From positions 372,001 through 436,000 of the forward strand of contig JBGAGV010000002.1 of assembly GCA_044226525.1 (NCBI GenBank): 64,000 nucleotides of DNA. The letters are read 5' to 3'. The notes below the pieces were generated by a model. It had not been told where the DNA came from. It made no database searches and saw nothing but the letters and a program-made list of their open reading frames with translations. This stretch comes from VFJQ01 sp044226525. GTDB lineage: Bacteria > Verrucomicrobiota > Verrucomicrobiia > Chthoniobacterales > Chthoniobacteraceae. The translations under genes were made by a program, and so were the position numbers. This document shows positions 15,001 through 21,300 of the stretch, in pieces (the first letter of the stretch is position 1; each line of letters starts with the position of its first letter).

Positions 15001-18000
15001 GACTCATCCAGAACAACGTCAAGCTCGTCAAAGCCGGCGACTACGCCTTCAAGGTCGCCTCGCTCAACACCTACCTCGGCGGCACCGACATCACCGGTGG
15101 CTGGCTCGAACCGCTCGCCTACGATGGCGTCTCGGGCCTCGGCTCGCTCGGCACCGGCACGATCAATGTCACCGGCGGCGCACTCGCTGGCGCGATCACC
15201 GTCCCGAATGCCGTGACCCTCACCGGCACCGGCCGGATCGAGCCCGGCACCGTCACCGGCACCACCCCGGTCAGCACCGCGGGCACGCTCACCCTCCGCA
15301 GCCTCACCGGCAACGGTGGCGCCATCGTCATCCAGACCGGCGACCTGCTCCAGCTCAACGGCTCCGACGCCACCGCGCCTGGCGGCCACGTGCTGAACCT
15401 GCTCGGCAATACCGGCATCGTGCCCGACAATCTCGCCGATGGCACCTACACCGTGCTGAGCCTGCTCTCGGGCACCAGCAACGGCCTCGGCTTCCTCTAC
15501 ACGGCTTCGTCCGATCCGCATAAGACCGTCTCGCTCGACATCAGCGACTCGCTCAATATCAAGATCACCGTCGGCACCTATGCGGCCAACTCTCTCACCT
15601 GGTCCGGTCGCTCCGATCAGATCTGGGACACCGCCACTCATGCCGCGCCGAAGAACTGGGCGCAGACCGTCGGCGGCGGCGCCACCGATTTCGCGAATGG
15701 CTTCGATATCACCTTCGACGACTCCGCCACCGGCACCGCGCCGAAGCTCGTCGGCATCGTCACCCCGAACTCGCTGACCTTCACCAATACCAATACCCCG
15801 GTTACCGGACGCGACTTCACGCTCAGCTCCGACGCGACCGGGGCGATCGATGGCGCCACCCTCGCGCTGTCGAAGACCGGCACCGGCGGCCTCACCATCA
15901 CCACCGGCAACAACACCTTCGGCGGTGGCGCCAACATCGCCGCCGGCACGCTCACGCTCGGCGCCAGCTCCACCGTGGACACCGGCGTGATCACCAAGGG
16001 CCCGCTGGGCACCGGCGCCGTCACCTTCGGCAGCGGCACGACCATCCGCGACAACGGCACCGACGTCACCCTCGCCAACCCGGTCACCCTCGCGGGCGAC
16101 CTCGCGTTTGGCACGAGTGGCGCCGGCACCGGCAGCCTCACCCTCAGCGCCGACGCGGGCGCCAGCCTCACGCTCAGCAACGCGAGCACCACGCTCACCG
16201 TCAGCAACAAGACCATCTTCCAGCAGCCGATCTCCGGCGCGGGTAAGAGCCTCACCAAAGCCGGCACCGGTTCGCTGAACCTCGCCACGCAGAACACCTT
16301 CGACGGCGGCGTCACCGTCAACGAAGGCACGCTGGTCCTCGGCGTCAGCAGCACCGGTTCGCCGGTTGTCACCTCCGGCCCGGTCGGCACCGGCACCCTC
16401 ACCGTGGGCGATGGCGCGGCGCTCAGCGGCGCGCAGACCACGCTGGTCAATCCGGTGAACATCCTCGGCAGCGCCTCCTTCCTCGGCACTGCGAATACCG
16501 ATGATCTCACGCTCTCCGGCCTCGTCACCCTCGTCGGCGCGGGCGCGCATTCGCTGAACGTCAGCAACGCCAGCGTCACCACCACCATCGACGGCACCGT
16601 CACGGGTGGCACCGATCTCACCAAGGCCGGCCCCGGCACCCTCATCCTCAGCGGCACGAATACCTACGGCGGCGATACCTTCGTCACCGGCGGCACCCTG
16701 CGCGTCGGCATCGTGGCGGCGATTCCTGCCACCACGAGCGTCGATGTCGCCTCGGGCGCCACGTTCGATCTCTTCGGCAACTCCCTCACCCTGCCCGCCG
16801 TCACCGGCAGCGGCATCGTGACCAGCGCCACCGCCGCCACCCTCACCGTCGGCACCGCGGCTAATTCCAGCTTCAACGGCCAGCTCACTGGCGCCATCGC
16901 TCTCACCAAGCAAGGCACTGGCACCCTGACCCTCGGCGGCCTCACCGCGAACACCTTCACCGGTGCGGTCACCGTCAGCGGCATCCTCAGCGTCGCGAAG
17001 AACACCGCGCTCGGCTCCACCCTCGCGGGCACCACCGTCAACGCCGACGGTTCGCTCGAACTCCAGGGCGGCATCACCATCACCGGCGAAGCCCTCACCA
17101 TCGGCGGCCCGGGCAGCAACAGCCTCGTCCCGAACGGCGCGCTGCGGAACCTGAGCGGCAACAACACCTTTGCCGGCTCGGTTTCGCTCACCACCGATTC
17201 CACCATCGGCGCCGACGCAGACAAACTCACCGTCAGCGGCACCATCGACACGCTCACCACCGGCAAGGATCTCACCGTCACCGGTGCCACCGGCGCTACC
17301 GTGGATCTCTCCGGCAACATCACCACCGGCACCGGCAAGGTCACCAAGACCGGTGACAGCACCCTCGTCCTCGGCGGTGCCAACACCTTCACCGGCGGCG
17401 TCGTCATCGGCGGCGGCACGGTTTCGGTCAGTGCCGATCAAAACCTCGGCAACACGGGCGGCGGCGTTTCCTTCTCCGGCGCCGGCACCCTCGCGGCCAC
17501 GGGCGACATCACCAACAGCCGCCCCGTCTCGCTCAACGCCGACAGCACCATCGACGTCGCCAGCAGCAAGACCGTGACCCTCAACGGCCTCGTCGATGGC
17601 ACCGGCGGCAAGCTCGTCAAGACCGGCAACGGCACGCTCATCCTCGGCGGCGCCTCCAATAGTTACCAGGGCGGCACCTTCATCAACGCGGGCGTCCTCT
17701 CGATCGGCGACGATCAAAACCTCGGCGCGGGCGGCGTCACCTTCAGCGGTCCCGGCACGCTCACCATCACCGGCGATATCACCTCCACCCGCCAGTTCAC
17801 CGTGGCCAGCACCGGCACCATCAACGTCGGCCTCGGCAAGACGGCCACGCTGAATGGCAACGTCATCGGCACCGGCGGCGACCTCACCAAGGACGGCGCC
17901 GGCACCCTCGTCCTCGGCTCCGGCTCGAACTCCTACGAAGGCGGCACCAAGATCAACGCGGGCGCCATCTCCGTCAGCGCCGACGCCAACCTCGGCGAAG

Positions 18001-20216
18001 CCAGCGGCGGCGTCACCTTCACGGGGGCCAGTTCGCTGGTTGCCACCGGCAGCTTCACCAGCACCGGCCGCGTGCTCACCCTCGGCGCGGCGGGCAGCGT
18101 GGACGTCACCGGGTCGAATACCCTCACCTGGAACGGCCTCGTCACCGGCACCGGCGGCGCCCTCACCAAGCAAGGCACCGGCACCCTCGCGCTCGGCAAT
18201 GCGGCCAACGATTACACGCTCGGCACGTTCATCGCAGCGGGCGCCGTCGCCATCACCGCCGATCATCAGCTCGGCAATACCGCCAGCGCCGTCACCTTCA
18301 GTGGCAACGGCAGCACGCTGATGGCGGCCGGCACCTTCACCACGGCTCGTCCGCTGGCGGTGAATGCCCAGGGCACCCTCGACATCCCCGGCAGCAATAC
18401 CGTGACGTGGAATGGCCTCGTCACCGGCACCGGCGGCAGCCTTACCAAGTCGGGCCCCGGCACGCTCGTCCTTGGCAACTCGAACAACAGCTACGCGGGC
18501 GGCACCACCGTCACCGCAGGCGTGCTCTCCATCTCGCTTGATGGCCAGCTCGGCTCGGCGGCAGGCAGCGTCACCCTCTCGGGTGGCACGCTGTCCCTCA
18601 CCGCCCCGCTCAGCACGGCTCGCGCGATCGCCGTCACCACTACGGGCACGATCGACAACTCCGGCGCGACGACTCTCAGCGGCCAGATCACCGGCGCCGG
18701 CGCTCTCACCAAGACCGGCGCGGGCACCCTTACCGTCACCAACACCGCAAACAATTACCAGGGCGGCACCACCCTCGCCGCGGGCAGCCTCCAGGTCTCC
18801 GACGATCGCCAGCTCGGCGATTCCGCCGGTGGCATCACCTTCACCGGTGGCACCCTGGCGCCGACCGTCACCTACACCTCCGCGCGCGGCATCACTGCCA
18901 GCAGCACCGGCACCATCAACACCCCGGCCACCACCACGACCACCCTCAACGGCGCGATCACCGGCACCGGCAGCCTCAGCAAGACCGGCACCGGCACCCT
19001 CGCGCTCACCAGCACCGGCAGCGACTTCCAGGGCGGCTTCGACCTCACCGCCGGCACGCTTTCGATCAGCGATGATCGTAACCTCGGCGCCGCCGCCGCA
19101 CCGCTCACCCTCTCGGGCGGCACACTAGCCACCACGGCGACGTTCATCTCACCGTCCCGCCCCGTTACCACGACCGGCACCGGCACCGTCAACGTCGCCA
19201 CCAGCACCACCGCCACCTTCGGCGGCCCGGTCGGCGGCGCGGGCAATCTTACCAAGACCGGCGCCGGCACCCTTGCGCTGACGAATGCGGCCAGCAACTA
19301 CGCCGGTGGCACGAACATCTCGTCCGGCACCCTCGCGGTGACTTCCAACGGCGCTCTCGGCGCCACCGGCACCAGCGTCACCTTCACCGGTGCCTCGACC
19401 TTCGCCGCCACGCAGACGTTCTCCAGCGATCGTCCGTTCGGCCTCAATGCCGCCGCCACCATCGACGTCGCCTCCGGCCAGCGCTTCACCGCCTCCGGCG
19501 CCTTCTCCGGCTCCGCCAGCCTCACCAAGACTGGCCCGGGCACGTTCGAAGTCACGGGCGACAACAGCTCGACCTTCAGCGGCAGCACCACCGTCAGCGG
19601 CGGCACCTACCTCGCCAATAACACCGCCGGCTCCGCCAGCGGCACCGGCACCCTCACGGTCGCCTCCACCGGCACCCTCGCCGGCAACGGCACCGTCGGC
19701 GCCGTCAATGTCAGCACCGGCGGCACCTTTGCCCCCGGCGATGGCCTCGGCACGATCCACACCGGGCCGCTCGCCCTGGCCAATGGCGCCACCTTCGCGC
19801 TCCAGCTCCAGACCTCCAACACCACGGGCGACTTCGCCGCCATCACCGGCAACATCTCCCTCACTGGCACGACGTTCCTTTCGATCAGCGATCTCGCCCC
19901 CGGCGCGCAGTTGAGCCAGCCCGGCGATCACCTCAGCTTCGCCAGCTACACGGGCACCCGCACCGGCTTCTTCACCGTGCCCGGCTTCGGCTACCAGATC
20001 ACCGACTTCGACGTCGCGCAGGCCAACCCGGTGCACTTCACCTTCAACGGCGTGCCCATGGCGATCGACTACAACTACGACACCCTTCCGTCCGACGGCG
20101 TGCCGGAGATCGCCCTCATCGTCGTTCCCGAACCCGGCTCCTTCGCCTCCCTTGCCGGAGCCGCCGGCCTCCTCCTCGGACTCAACCGCTTTCGCCGCCG
20201 CTCCAGGCAAGGCTGA
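1..20216 (+). CDS. Giant PATR-repeat surface protein with PEP-CTERM sorting tail (5' partial)
   Basis: The reading frame is already open at the window edge (first full codon at base 3), so the true start lies upstream; 6,737 residues are visible without a stop. The protein is almost wholly made of autotransporter-associated beta-strand repeats, with recurring phrases such as LTKTGAGTLxL followed by NxYxGGTxI and GxLxLGxxxxLG, predicting a very long beta-helix fibre. Composition is dominated by G, T, N, A, S and L, with few charged residues; I noticed no cysteine. Bases 15594-15800 encode a LTWSGRSDQIWD...NW...FDDS module, typical of this class. The C-terminus carries VPEPGS, a hydrophobic segment and a basic RFRRRSRQG tail, i.e. 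a PEP-CTERM signal, so export and exosortase processing are expected. No beta-barrel is present, so it is not itself an autotransporter. Adhesion or matrix function is inference only. Confidence 0.93.
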   Translation, partial: VIGSAGAIPAASHVMLNGGSLAVWDMDYTLANDATLLAATTIDVGEGRTLTQAPTANLAGTGALTKAGLGTLALQGSNSLGAMTISAGYVTASANPQLGDSANNATLTLSGAALGSTGGAVLRLTDSFQLSHPIAGGANGGAIDIAVGKTVAATGVISGTNITKTGNGTLFVTGTNTATSTNILGGTFAASSNQPFAVTSSTVNLGAGKLALTGTGTAINVSGTTSLVLNLTGGGHLLLDNTGTVNTSLAVQNLARTNSGTLVIEPATRTLGASTSAAQLIIGTNLFGVSAPTATINGIVSPIILSVNAAGVPSFVTSTAAATTGLAPYAGATYSDINNATATTIGSLTTSQTLSANRTAFALRTTGDLSGNTLRIASVGLTAAAGEGGLVLYGTGAAPTISSNLLFDPTATAGGSATSGEGVVYVGNNFASGTTTISGGIAANSFTKFGPGTLALTGATQILGALNVQEGTLRLSGNAANLTRFQTDLAINAGTFLDLNGLSVSVDQLTSAGTLGGGTVGNSSTVSNATLMVNGLSNSSFGGQIVDGIAGGTQKTVLSKMGSSVFTLNGVRTDTPDAGNNTFTGGTNVYQGTLAVQSVYALGGYGGTTAGDVNLYGGTLSLTLNGGGVNSNIVVGSPGSNGITLNVRGNATVNVDRLTANSGSTIQVGTLNLQNQILSTTGANTYGLLVKGSTNILGQFATLSTGSNGPSGRIELAGPISGSGTLNKAGGGSVDNFRTLIISGSNNSAFAGDLNIQSGTVQVTATSGTPLGTGTVRIFPGATLRIAGDGSINAPANLRTLSGITSLGTVTLDGEFAPTVLNSTNFSGSYGTALLLGRPVWNTSLDLSTIGDGTTFLASGLGTEASYTGTTLGAGAGNTYRLAGGPAGVLTFSGRDNVLTDSGLTPNTVQIGSERSNVLSTSGATNSVTNLGGTVRIRNSNNYTGGTFITKGTTLELETGASFNGATPLGTGAVEIYGTLQTSADPQGYNGAASFINLITGANANTYNLRPGGTIIINDATGQAAGGQGRWADTAGIDLNGGTFRFNGAATVQSTETIGAVTVRKGGTLQVVRSGAGTATLNVASLDRQDRGILSLVTSAANTLGVPATNATAYDRIRAGGIVLGGTTANGASVTNGGIAPVWIIDATDSTFVGYNPTAGSLDGLDTGFQPLQSTGSPGVGQIEYSNRMTTAGTFTTGLSTGLATVDVSGGAQALGDNPNIYALRTSQNLNATGTNNTLTIASGGLIGTGAATIHSTNLTGPAATQQAMTVDFGSEAIIFNASGGALTVNAAIKAAAGLTKSGAGTLTLQSLNNTNLGGPVTVNQGTLQLRSGWIDGVTSNPVNNQSITLTGNNAVLALDAAVATVNGSGARSLLAVDSRVTANSNLNVTIAGDSSIQVVNVGASSNGTQIINDLTFSNAGATALSSFGTITLQLGSGVYVNGTTTLIPGAIINGIVSGANGYRNATLAGKVTGNAPLIRYGDNTTLVLGSDANDYTGGTIIYGGTAGNTPSTLASGTRTGTPFSSGSILVNPGAELRIADNSNIANNAVTVKTDGLGAGIIGVNYSTGPLPTIVMGAPAAGQVGLVSTNPNLDGVLSLDVASFYTAIDLGALGSGKMALGSHADDIPFVNTPFNNAYYLNQNLGVGAGNTYRLGGGSGSATLNLGGTVFSNVLTGTANVEVGLGIAGSGANGGNLVGMLGTFSTLTPQNFSGNLVVNPGGTWALQTNFGQGTGRIVMNGGTVSMFSGNLAVPNDIDLTADFIRSGNQNTVTLLGNVNLSPGNVGATRTFNMGGTANTRTAFNGVISGVDGSNLVKTGAGDLVLTGLNTYRGTTTLSAANTWFNADVLPNQAGSFGISDTPVQLAGGSALPTGQVTIGRDLLVTATSNLQTQTVNQVVVTGGIGVTTGTLTVTALRGTALATGNDVGTGNGIDLQGAITGAGAVQFGEAATTGGRSGTVRLSTLNPNGVSANTFTGGTTLQIARVQINSDAYFTGLATAPTAIISSPFGTGNLTFGNQDLGATLGGRHTAVLEAVGGDRTIVNPLVAFSQANAVAFNFAGRNSLTFSRAWDLNSATTVQSRTFQVDNTAGVLAMSGVISASGAQGMDFLKAGPGTLVLSGANTAFDNNAAGANYGTTLFIDGGMVSVGADANLGPATIGATAGSVTYAVNGAGTSLTHASSSASDFRLRSGVLQVTGTFSTNRSLIFGAPGGAAAASVGGIDVTAGNTFTLANPILRQATAPTTITFTKTGSGTLALNGASATNGIITSFVIGGATQNNVTLNGISNGVGVGGGTVSTTVTTGFPLVTSTGTVTVNGGTLQFNNAGGGATNMALTLANLQYGPGATIQLIKSTGAGTNTITAGTTFTRNTAGTLTLVADTIADLSGADKLTITVAGQQPASTAGILNIPSVVVRAPGVGQDANFTTYDTGTSSFKLHANAGSSTLAGATNVLLADIGAGGDTTSGTVNALALRTAGNIGGTDTIQINGGGTGAGLIINGSTAPNISVSSLIFGTSPTAVKEALVYVRDGQTGTSTISGNFTSGDFTKFGPGTLLLSGTANTMPFATGVPASGAMRQFNINEGTIRFAGASSLPSGGLVHLNVNDAASLDLNGQSLTFGNLGGQTASNGTITTSVAGPQTLTINGSNVTGTFNGAINNGSGTVALVKAGTGNLQINGNSSYGGGTTIGAGTILNSVPNGVATALTGNFGTANTATGVVRVDNYQGLGTGAISLAGGTLQISNSRGIVAATTSDAPHEQDDGVDTFTFGSGNGYDLVVPALNNFGSANTTSRIYYSNSFLFAAVNSLTINAPALTFDGSTENGILVRNNVTLAGDTLLNVNRNTVFGGKIDGSSATITKVGAGNLLLTNSDAGSNANAVGGWNIAQGIVEVRTTDGTISNPLGGSNTIMLNGGATLRLRHEGDNLDHLERLTTFQGNNLVIGNPAAPGAAGFTSSSSATVNVDRFSAAPSAALKSIVVGNLTLGGAIDAPLFIANAGNNYSLWINGTTTAVKDINLQADTNLTLNGAITSSGTLYKQGGSGLYVNTDNSATHTGGTWLNGGTTFFGTQDAAVLFTPNTTAKLGAGTIMVQPGAGIQFNASSNLAAGQAVDVRSNFVNYGIVRLASNEDLSNFGLRSGTAYGAIPNVANANNVGTSFTSNVAPGAGVLSLGSVYTQALDLAALGDGTWFLGSASNNLGQQGSYNSTFLGAGLGNVYRLGGGGSTLNIGSDRVNSNILSGSARVIVGAPATVQTTTGSVNNIANTTGTVLLHTAQSYSGGTLVNRGSTLDLRATLASPVIEAYGTLILSDRGTLVAGTGSTNTATTILLRPGSELRIDNANGGLPDIGVTSGRWGDSSALTLDSSTLRMTGSLTMDTTESFGTLNVTGGDHVLVQRGVQGRYAQINFGGLNRVTNSVNGNVLAGNNGTLALQSIVNATNTGAAHGTGLMLGVDERISVTGGVTLTNGMAPAWIWNANDIVTSAAATAPQFVTYGDTGFAPAGWTVQSAAGPWSSTTFGATDRVQANAPAATITISAGQAPSLYALGLFTNNAARTIAPTTTTAASPEILTIGSGGVIASGANTFTLQANTIYSGGVTAGSAGEAIFHISNSTTGTTTLALGNGAGTGQLFATSIVKDGNGVLSIDANQVVFGSSNQFAQFSGNIAVNEGILQLRSAETVSNAYTSGGNGGTIVMNGLNSVLNLRANGTGSTQSLTFANSLAIGDNNPVAFVNVNQNSANTGNTISLTGNLTFGGISGSASPETREQGQTLIVQGTNTYHFGVNGTTNLGPVGNVWIQPQSANVVLAGAVTGLGTLNIGAGANSVILANITTANNYSNGTNVLAGILEVRAKASAASGAAGTTANLDLGGFGTGGVNLLGGTLNVRADGGTASNSTRERLLLGNALTLKGNATVNFDRVNTTAAAGNPGGGNTSTNKDVRFSTLDIGSQTLSITGANGYNAEFGSLVLRGTPTLNNTLDTVLWGIAEADNATGANGSYLIKTGAGVLWIGDTAATGASTAANTFSGGIVVNGGSLRFGDAVTVSGAATARAGTGMIRVNNAGSVRLESANNVAPGQLIETHSVPLQVARVNLRGNQTVFAPNANGSFDFLSSGSSGFLGLETSWGDATNSLNLANLGNGRMWLGSDFSGTTYGGTTLGAGLGNAYTGTPEGIYRLGAGGQTLTLTAANLNTLTGAGVKVYVGNLSTNSSGSVAFNQSNDYSGGTVVMPNLGGGIATATITAGGSNTPLGTGQVDVFGNLTASGANGSFRDATGTANTNVVALHPGATLTLTNAGVAATDRWADGTGINLNGSIFSLVAGTGTTSETVGSIGFDRGSRINLNAGGQQVTLAQSTGATLTRSGSGTLVFTNSAAGRLGIAPAANSERFIVDTNAPANVTGTNMLPGYYIAGTDNRFVNYTANGFGLVADGSMVTAGADFNANAMTGTSIANVTAVSTLTNDTSLFALRVGAFNISSSTGRINTLTFAEQGANNDMGGILVFGNTTVAANLKFGAGSTAREGLIYAANGTTMTMTADIVQASQVTKFGTGVLALSKDQYNAAQTTRAAFDWVVNEGTLVLNTFGAAGTGAITLNGQGTTLQLRAQSNNVLNAAYTMSAINAVDNSTIDWDSNIADATQTIGAINITNTGGTAAENDVPARLRFNFTNSRVRNYLRTGVITLNGTSAIDVNWGANTTNGTNAGVIAAGLAGSKNLLKWGPGYLWINGSNTGFTGNVFVEQGALGVLDNGALGTAANNVTVRRYGVLDVSVAGYNPTSTIAYETGGIERWSINGARTNTTVNLGGGTLQINADQTTNTNVTVALNGGGIEGFVAAQGDNALGSNGNAGVFRTVGSGVGFQLTGSNTIGQNLTDGVNGLDNGRAPQSGNLYNGQGAAYSGVILELQGKITGPGSLTKQGFDIVTLSGPNDYAGGTTVFQGVLRTGATNTLPQTGTVVTKGEGVLDLFGYDQTIGALTSASTGSSGYITNSAARTTSLTVGNGALVNSTYGGLIQNNVKLVKAGDYAFKVASLNTYLGGTDITGGWLEPLAYDGVSGLGSLGTGTINVTGGALAGAITVPNAVTLTGTGRIEPGTVTGTTPVSTAGTLTLRSLTGNGGAIVIQTGDLLQLNGSDATAPGGHVLNLLGNTGIVPDNLADGTYTVLSLLSGTSNGLGFLYTASSDPHKTVSLDISDSLNIKITVGTYAANSLTWSGRSDQIWDTATHAAPKNWAQTVGGGATDFANGFDITFDDSATGTAPKLVGIVTPNSLTFTNTNTPVTGRDFTLSSDATGAIDGATLALSKTGTGGLTITTGNNTFGGGANIAAGTLTLGASSTVDTGVITKGPLGTGAVTFGSGTTIRDNGTDVTLANPVTLAGDLAFGTSGAGTGSLTLSADAGASLTLSNASTTLTVSNKTIFQQPISGAGKSLTKAGTGSLNLATQNTFDGGVTVNEGTLVLGVSSTGSPVVTSGPVGTGTLTVGDGAALSGAQTTLVNPVNILGSASFLGTANTDDLTLSGLVTLVGAGAHSLNVSNASVTTTIDGTVTGGTDLTKAGPGTLILSGTNTYGGDTFVTGGTLRVGIVAAIPATTSVDVASGATFDLFGNSLTLPAVTGSGIVTSATAATLTVGTAANSSFNGQLTGAIALTKQGTGTLTLGGLTANTFTGAVTVSGILSVAKNTALGSTLAGTTVNADGSLELQGGITITGEALTIGGPGSNSLVPNGALRNLSGNNTFAGSVSLTTDSTIGADADKLTVSGTIDTLTTGKDLTVTGATGATVDLSGNITTGTGKVTKTGDSTLVLGGANTFTGGVVIGGGTVSVSADQNLGNTGGGVSFSGAGTLAATGDITNSRPVSLNADSTIDVASSKTVTLNGLVDGTGGKLVKTGNGTLILGGASNSYQGGTFINAGVLSIGDDQNLGAGGVTFSGPGTLTITGDITSTRQFTVASTGTINVGLGKTATLNGNVIGTGGDLTKDGAGTLVLGSGSNSYEGGTKINAGAISVSADANLGEASGGVTFTGASSLVATGSFTSTGRVLTLGAAGSVDVTGSNTLTWNGLVTGTGGALTKQGTGTLALGNAANDYTLGTFIAAGAVAITADHQLGNTASAVTFSGNGSTLMAAGTFTTARPLAVNAQGTLDIPGSNTVTWNGLVTGTGGSLTKSGPGTLVLGNSNNSYAGGTTVTAGVLSISLDGQLGSAAGSVTLSGGTLSLTAPLSTARAIAVTTTGTIDNSGATTLSGQITGAGALTKTGAGTLTVTNTANNYQGGTTLAAGSLQVSDDRQLGDSAGGITFTGGTLAPTVTYTSARGITASSTGTINTPATTTTTLNGAITGTGSLSKTGTGTLALTSTGSDFQGGFDLTAGTLSISDDRNLGAAAAPLTLSGGTLATTATFISPSRPVTTTGTGTVNVATSTTATFGGPVGGAGNLTKTGAGTLALTNAASNYAGGTNISSGTLAVTSNGALGATGTSVTFTGASTFAATQTFSSDRPFGLNAAATIDVASGQRFTASGAFSGSASLTKTGPGTFEVTGDNSSTFSGSTTVSGGTYLANNTAGSASGTGTLTVASTGTLAGNGTVGAVNVSTGGTFAPGDGLGTIHTGPLALANGATFALQLQTSNTTGDFAAITGNISLTGTTFLSISDLAPGAQLSQPGDHLSFASYTGTRTGFFTVPGFGYQITDFDVAQANPVHFTFNGVPMAIDYNYDTLPSDGVPEIALIVVPEPGSFASLAGAAGLLLGLNRFRRRSRQG
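1080..14900 (+). repeat. Higher-order super-repeat inside the giant protein
   Basis: Beyond the short beta-strand repeats, long modules recur in the same order. An ALRT-type module occurs near 1080 (FALRTTGDLSGNTLRIAS), 3668 (YALRTSQNLN), 7410 (LALRTAGNIGG), 10615 (LYALGLFTNN) and 13375 (FALRVGAFNIS). A VNVDR/VNFDR module occurs near 1955, 8875 and 11730. A LGAGxGNxYRLGGG module occurs near 2610, 4930, 9615 and 12460, each preceded by LxLxxxGxGxxxLGS. A GRWxDxxxxxLNxxxF module occurs near 3090, 10045 and 12885. Spacing of roughly 2.6-3.7 kb suggests about five diverged copies of one large unit. Coordinates are approximate because they are read from protein motifs. Confidence 0.7.
17350..19590 (+). 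repeat. Tandem ~90-residue units near the C-terminus of the giant protein
   Basis: The last part of the protein switches to a regular unit of about 90 residues (about 270 bp), about eight copies in a row. Each reads LTKxGxGTLxLGxxxNxYxGGT, then xAGxLSISxDxxLG, then VTFSGxxTLxxTG and GTIDVxxxxTLTLNGxVTGTGG. One counted unit, starting at LVKTGNGTLIL, is 90 residues. Copies here look more similar to each other than the upstream super-repeat copies do, which suggests more recent duplication or homogenisation. Confidence 0.75.
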
Positions 20217-20323
20217 ACCCAGCACCTTCCACACTCCTGCGAGCGAAACCGCCCGCCGTTTGACCTTCCTGTCGCCGCGGCAGCCTTCCCACGCACATCC
20301 GGAACCCAACCCAGCATTCCATC

Positions 20324-20663
20324 ATGGCCGTCCATGACACCAACACCATCGATTCCATTTTCCGCGACCCCAGGACCGACGAGGTTCTTCTTGTCATGGT
20401 CGAGCACCGAGACTGGGGCCAGCGCGGAGAGCTGCTTCCCGACCTCCAGGACAAGATTAACGCCTATTTGAATTTCGCCCTGGGAGGCCAGCTCACCAAC
20501 TCCGACCCCACCTTAAAAGGCAAACCGCTGCACATCCAACTCTCCACGGTGCATGCCCCCACCGCGAGAGAAAATCAGTTCTTCGACATCCTTTGCAGCC
20601 AGGTCCTCACCCCCCGGAGGCATCCGTTTCAGTTGGGAGCTTGTTCAAACCAAACAAACGTGA
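20324..20663 (+). pseudogene. DUF6572-family protein, frameshifted near the 3' end
   Basis: The start codon at 20324 opens a protein beginning MAVHDTNTIDSIFRDPRTDE, with LxMVEHRDW, DLQDKINAYLNF and GKPLHIQLSTVHAP, which matches the small DUF6572 family (about 110 residues, unknown function). At the run of six C at 20610-20615 the frame is lost: the uninterrupted frame runs on to 20746 with a composition unlike the family. Removing one C gives VLTPGGIRFSWELVQTKQT and a stop at 20661-20663, which is the C-terminus expected for the family. This is either a sequencing or assembly indel in a homopolymer, a genuine frameshift mutation, or a slippage site. It lies 107 bp downstream of the giant gene on the same strand; no terminator is visible between them. 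Confidence 0.6.
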
Positions 20664-21041
20664 AGCGGGAGCAAGGGGCAGGAGAAAATCTTGAATGCCT
20701 GCCCCGCGCCTCGATCGGTCCCAAGCGGACGAGGACTGGCCGCTGAGGGATGGCATGATGAATGATGAAAACCCGCATGCGGCCACGACTGGCCATTGGC
20801 AGTTCCGGCGAGCGGGAGTCGTGATGTTGCTGAGCTGAAACCGCCGCTCGGTCCCGGGATCCGTCGGGACGCGACACGAACAAAAATCTCGGAACAGACG
20901 GAACGGGCGGAAGGCACGGTTGGTCGGATTGGCCTCCGAAGACGACAAAGCAGAGTCATGCGCTCGCTTCTGCCTCGCCACAATGAGTCTGCCCACCGAT
21001 CCGACCTGCTCCAACCGTGAAAAACAGCCCACGCTCTTTGA

Positions 21042-21099
21042 GCAGGAAAACAGGAAAACAGGACGGAAAGCCGGCGGCTCCTGTTTTCTGTTTTCCTGC
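21042..21099. repeat. Inverted repeat of AGGAAAACAGGAAAACAGGA type
   Basis: The left arm at 21042-21063 contains AGGAAAACAGGAAAACAGGA. The right arm at 21079-21099 is its reverse complement apart from one missing base. The 15-bp spacer is GC-rich. The arms would form a long hairpin. A third copy, in the orientation of the right arm and also preceded by GGCTCCTG or GGTGGCTCCTG, lies at 21279-21300, directly upstream of the hypothetical gene at 21322. Confidence 0.8.
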
Positions 21100-21278
21100 T
21101 TCCCGGCCAGCCTCCGCATGCACACCGCACACTCTCCCTTACAGAGGTAATCCGACTTAATCCAAGCTGATCCGACCAATGAAAAATTGCTCCACTCCGA
21201 CCCATTCCGACCATCAAGTAGGAGAACCCGAAACCCGGCACAGCTCCAACCGGTCATCCGTCCCGGAAACGCGGTGGC

Positions 21279-21300
21279 TCCTGTTTTCCTGTTTTCTTGC
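21279..21300. repeat. Third copy of the TCCTGTTTTCCTGTTTTC repeat
   Basis: A 22-bp direct copy of the right arm of the inverted repeat at 21042-21099, ending 22 bp before the ATG of the next gene. Because of its position it may sit in the leader of that gene's transcript. Confidence 0.75.

Noticed and set aside
303..18266. Very long minus-strand open frames opposite the giant gene (952, 1,873 and 2,899 codons)
   Set aside because: Their translations are low-complexity A/G/R/E/V mixtures mirroring plus-strand repeat codons, with no family motifs. High GC and strong codon bias keep stop codons rare on the opposite strand.
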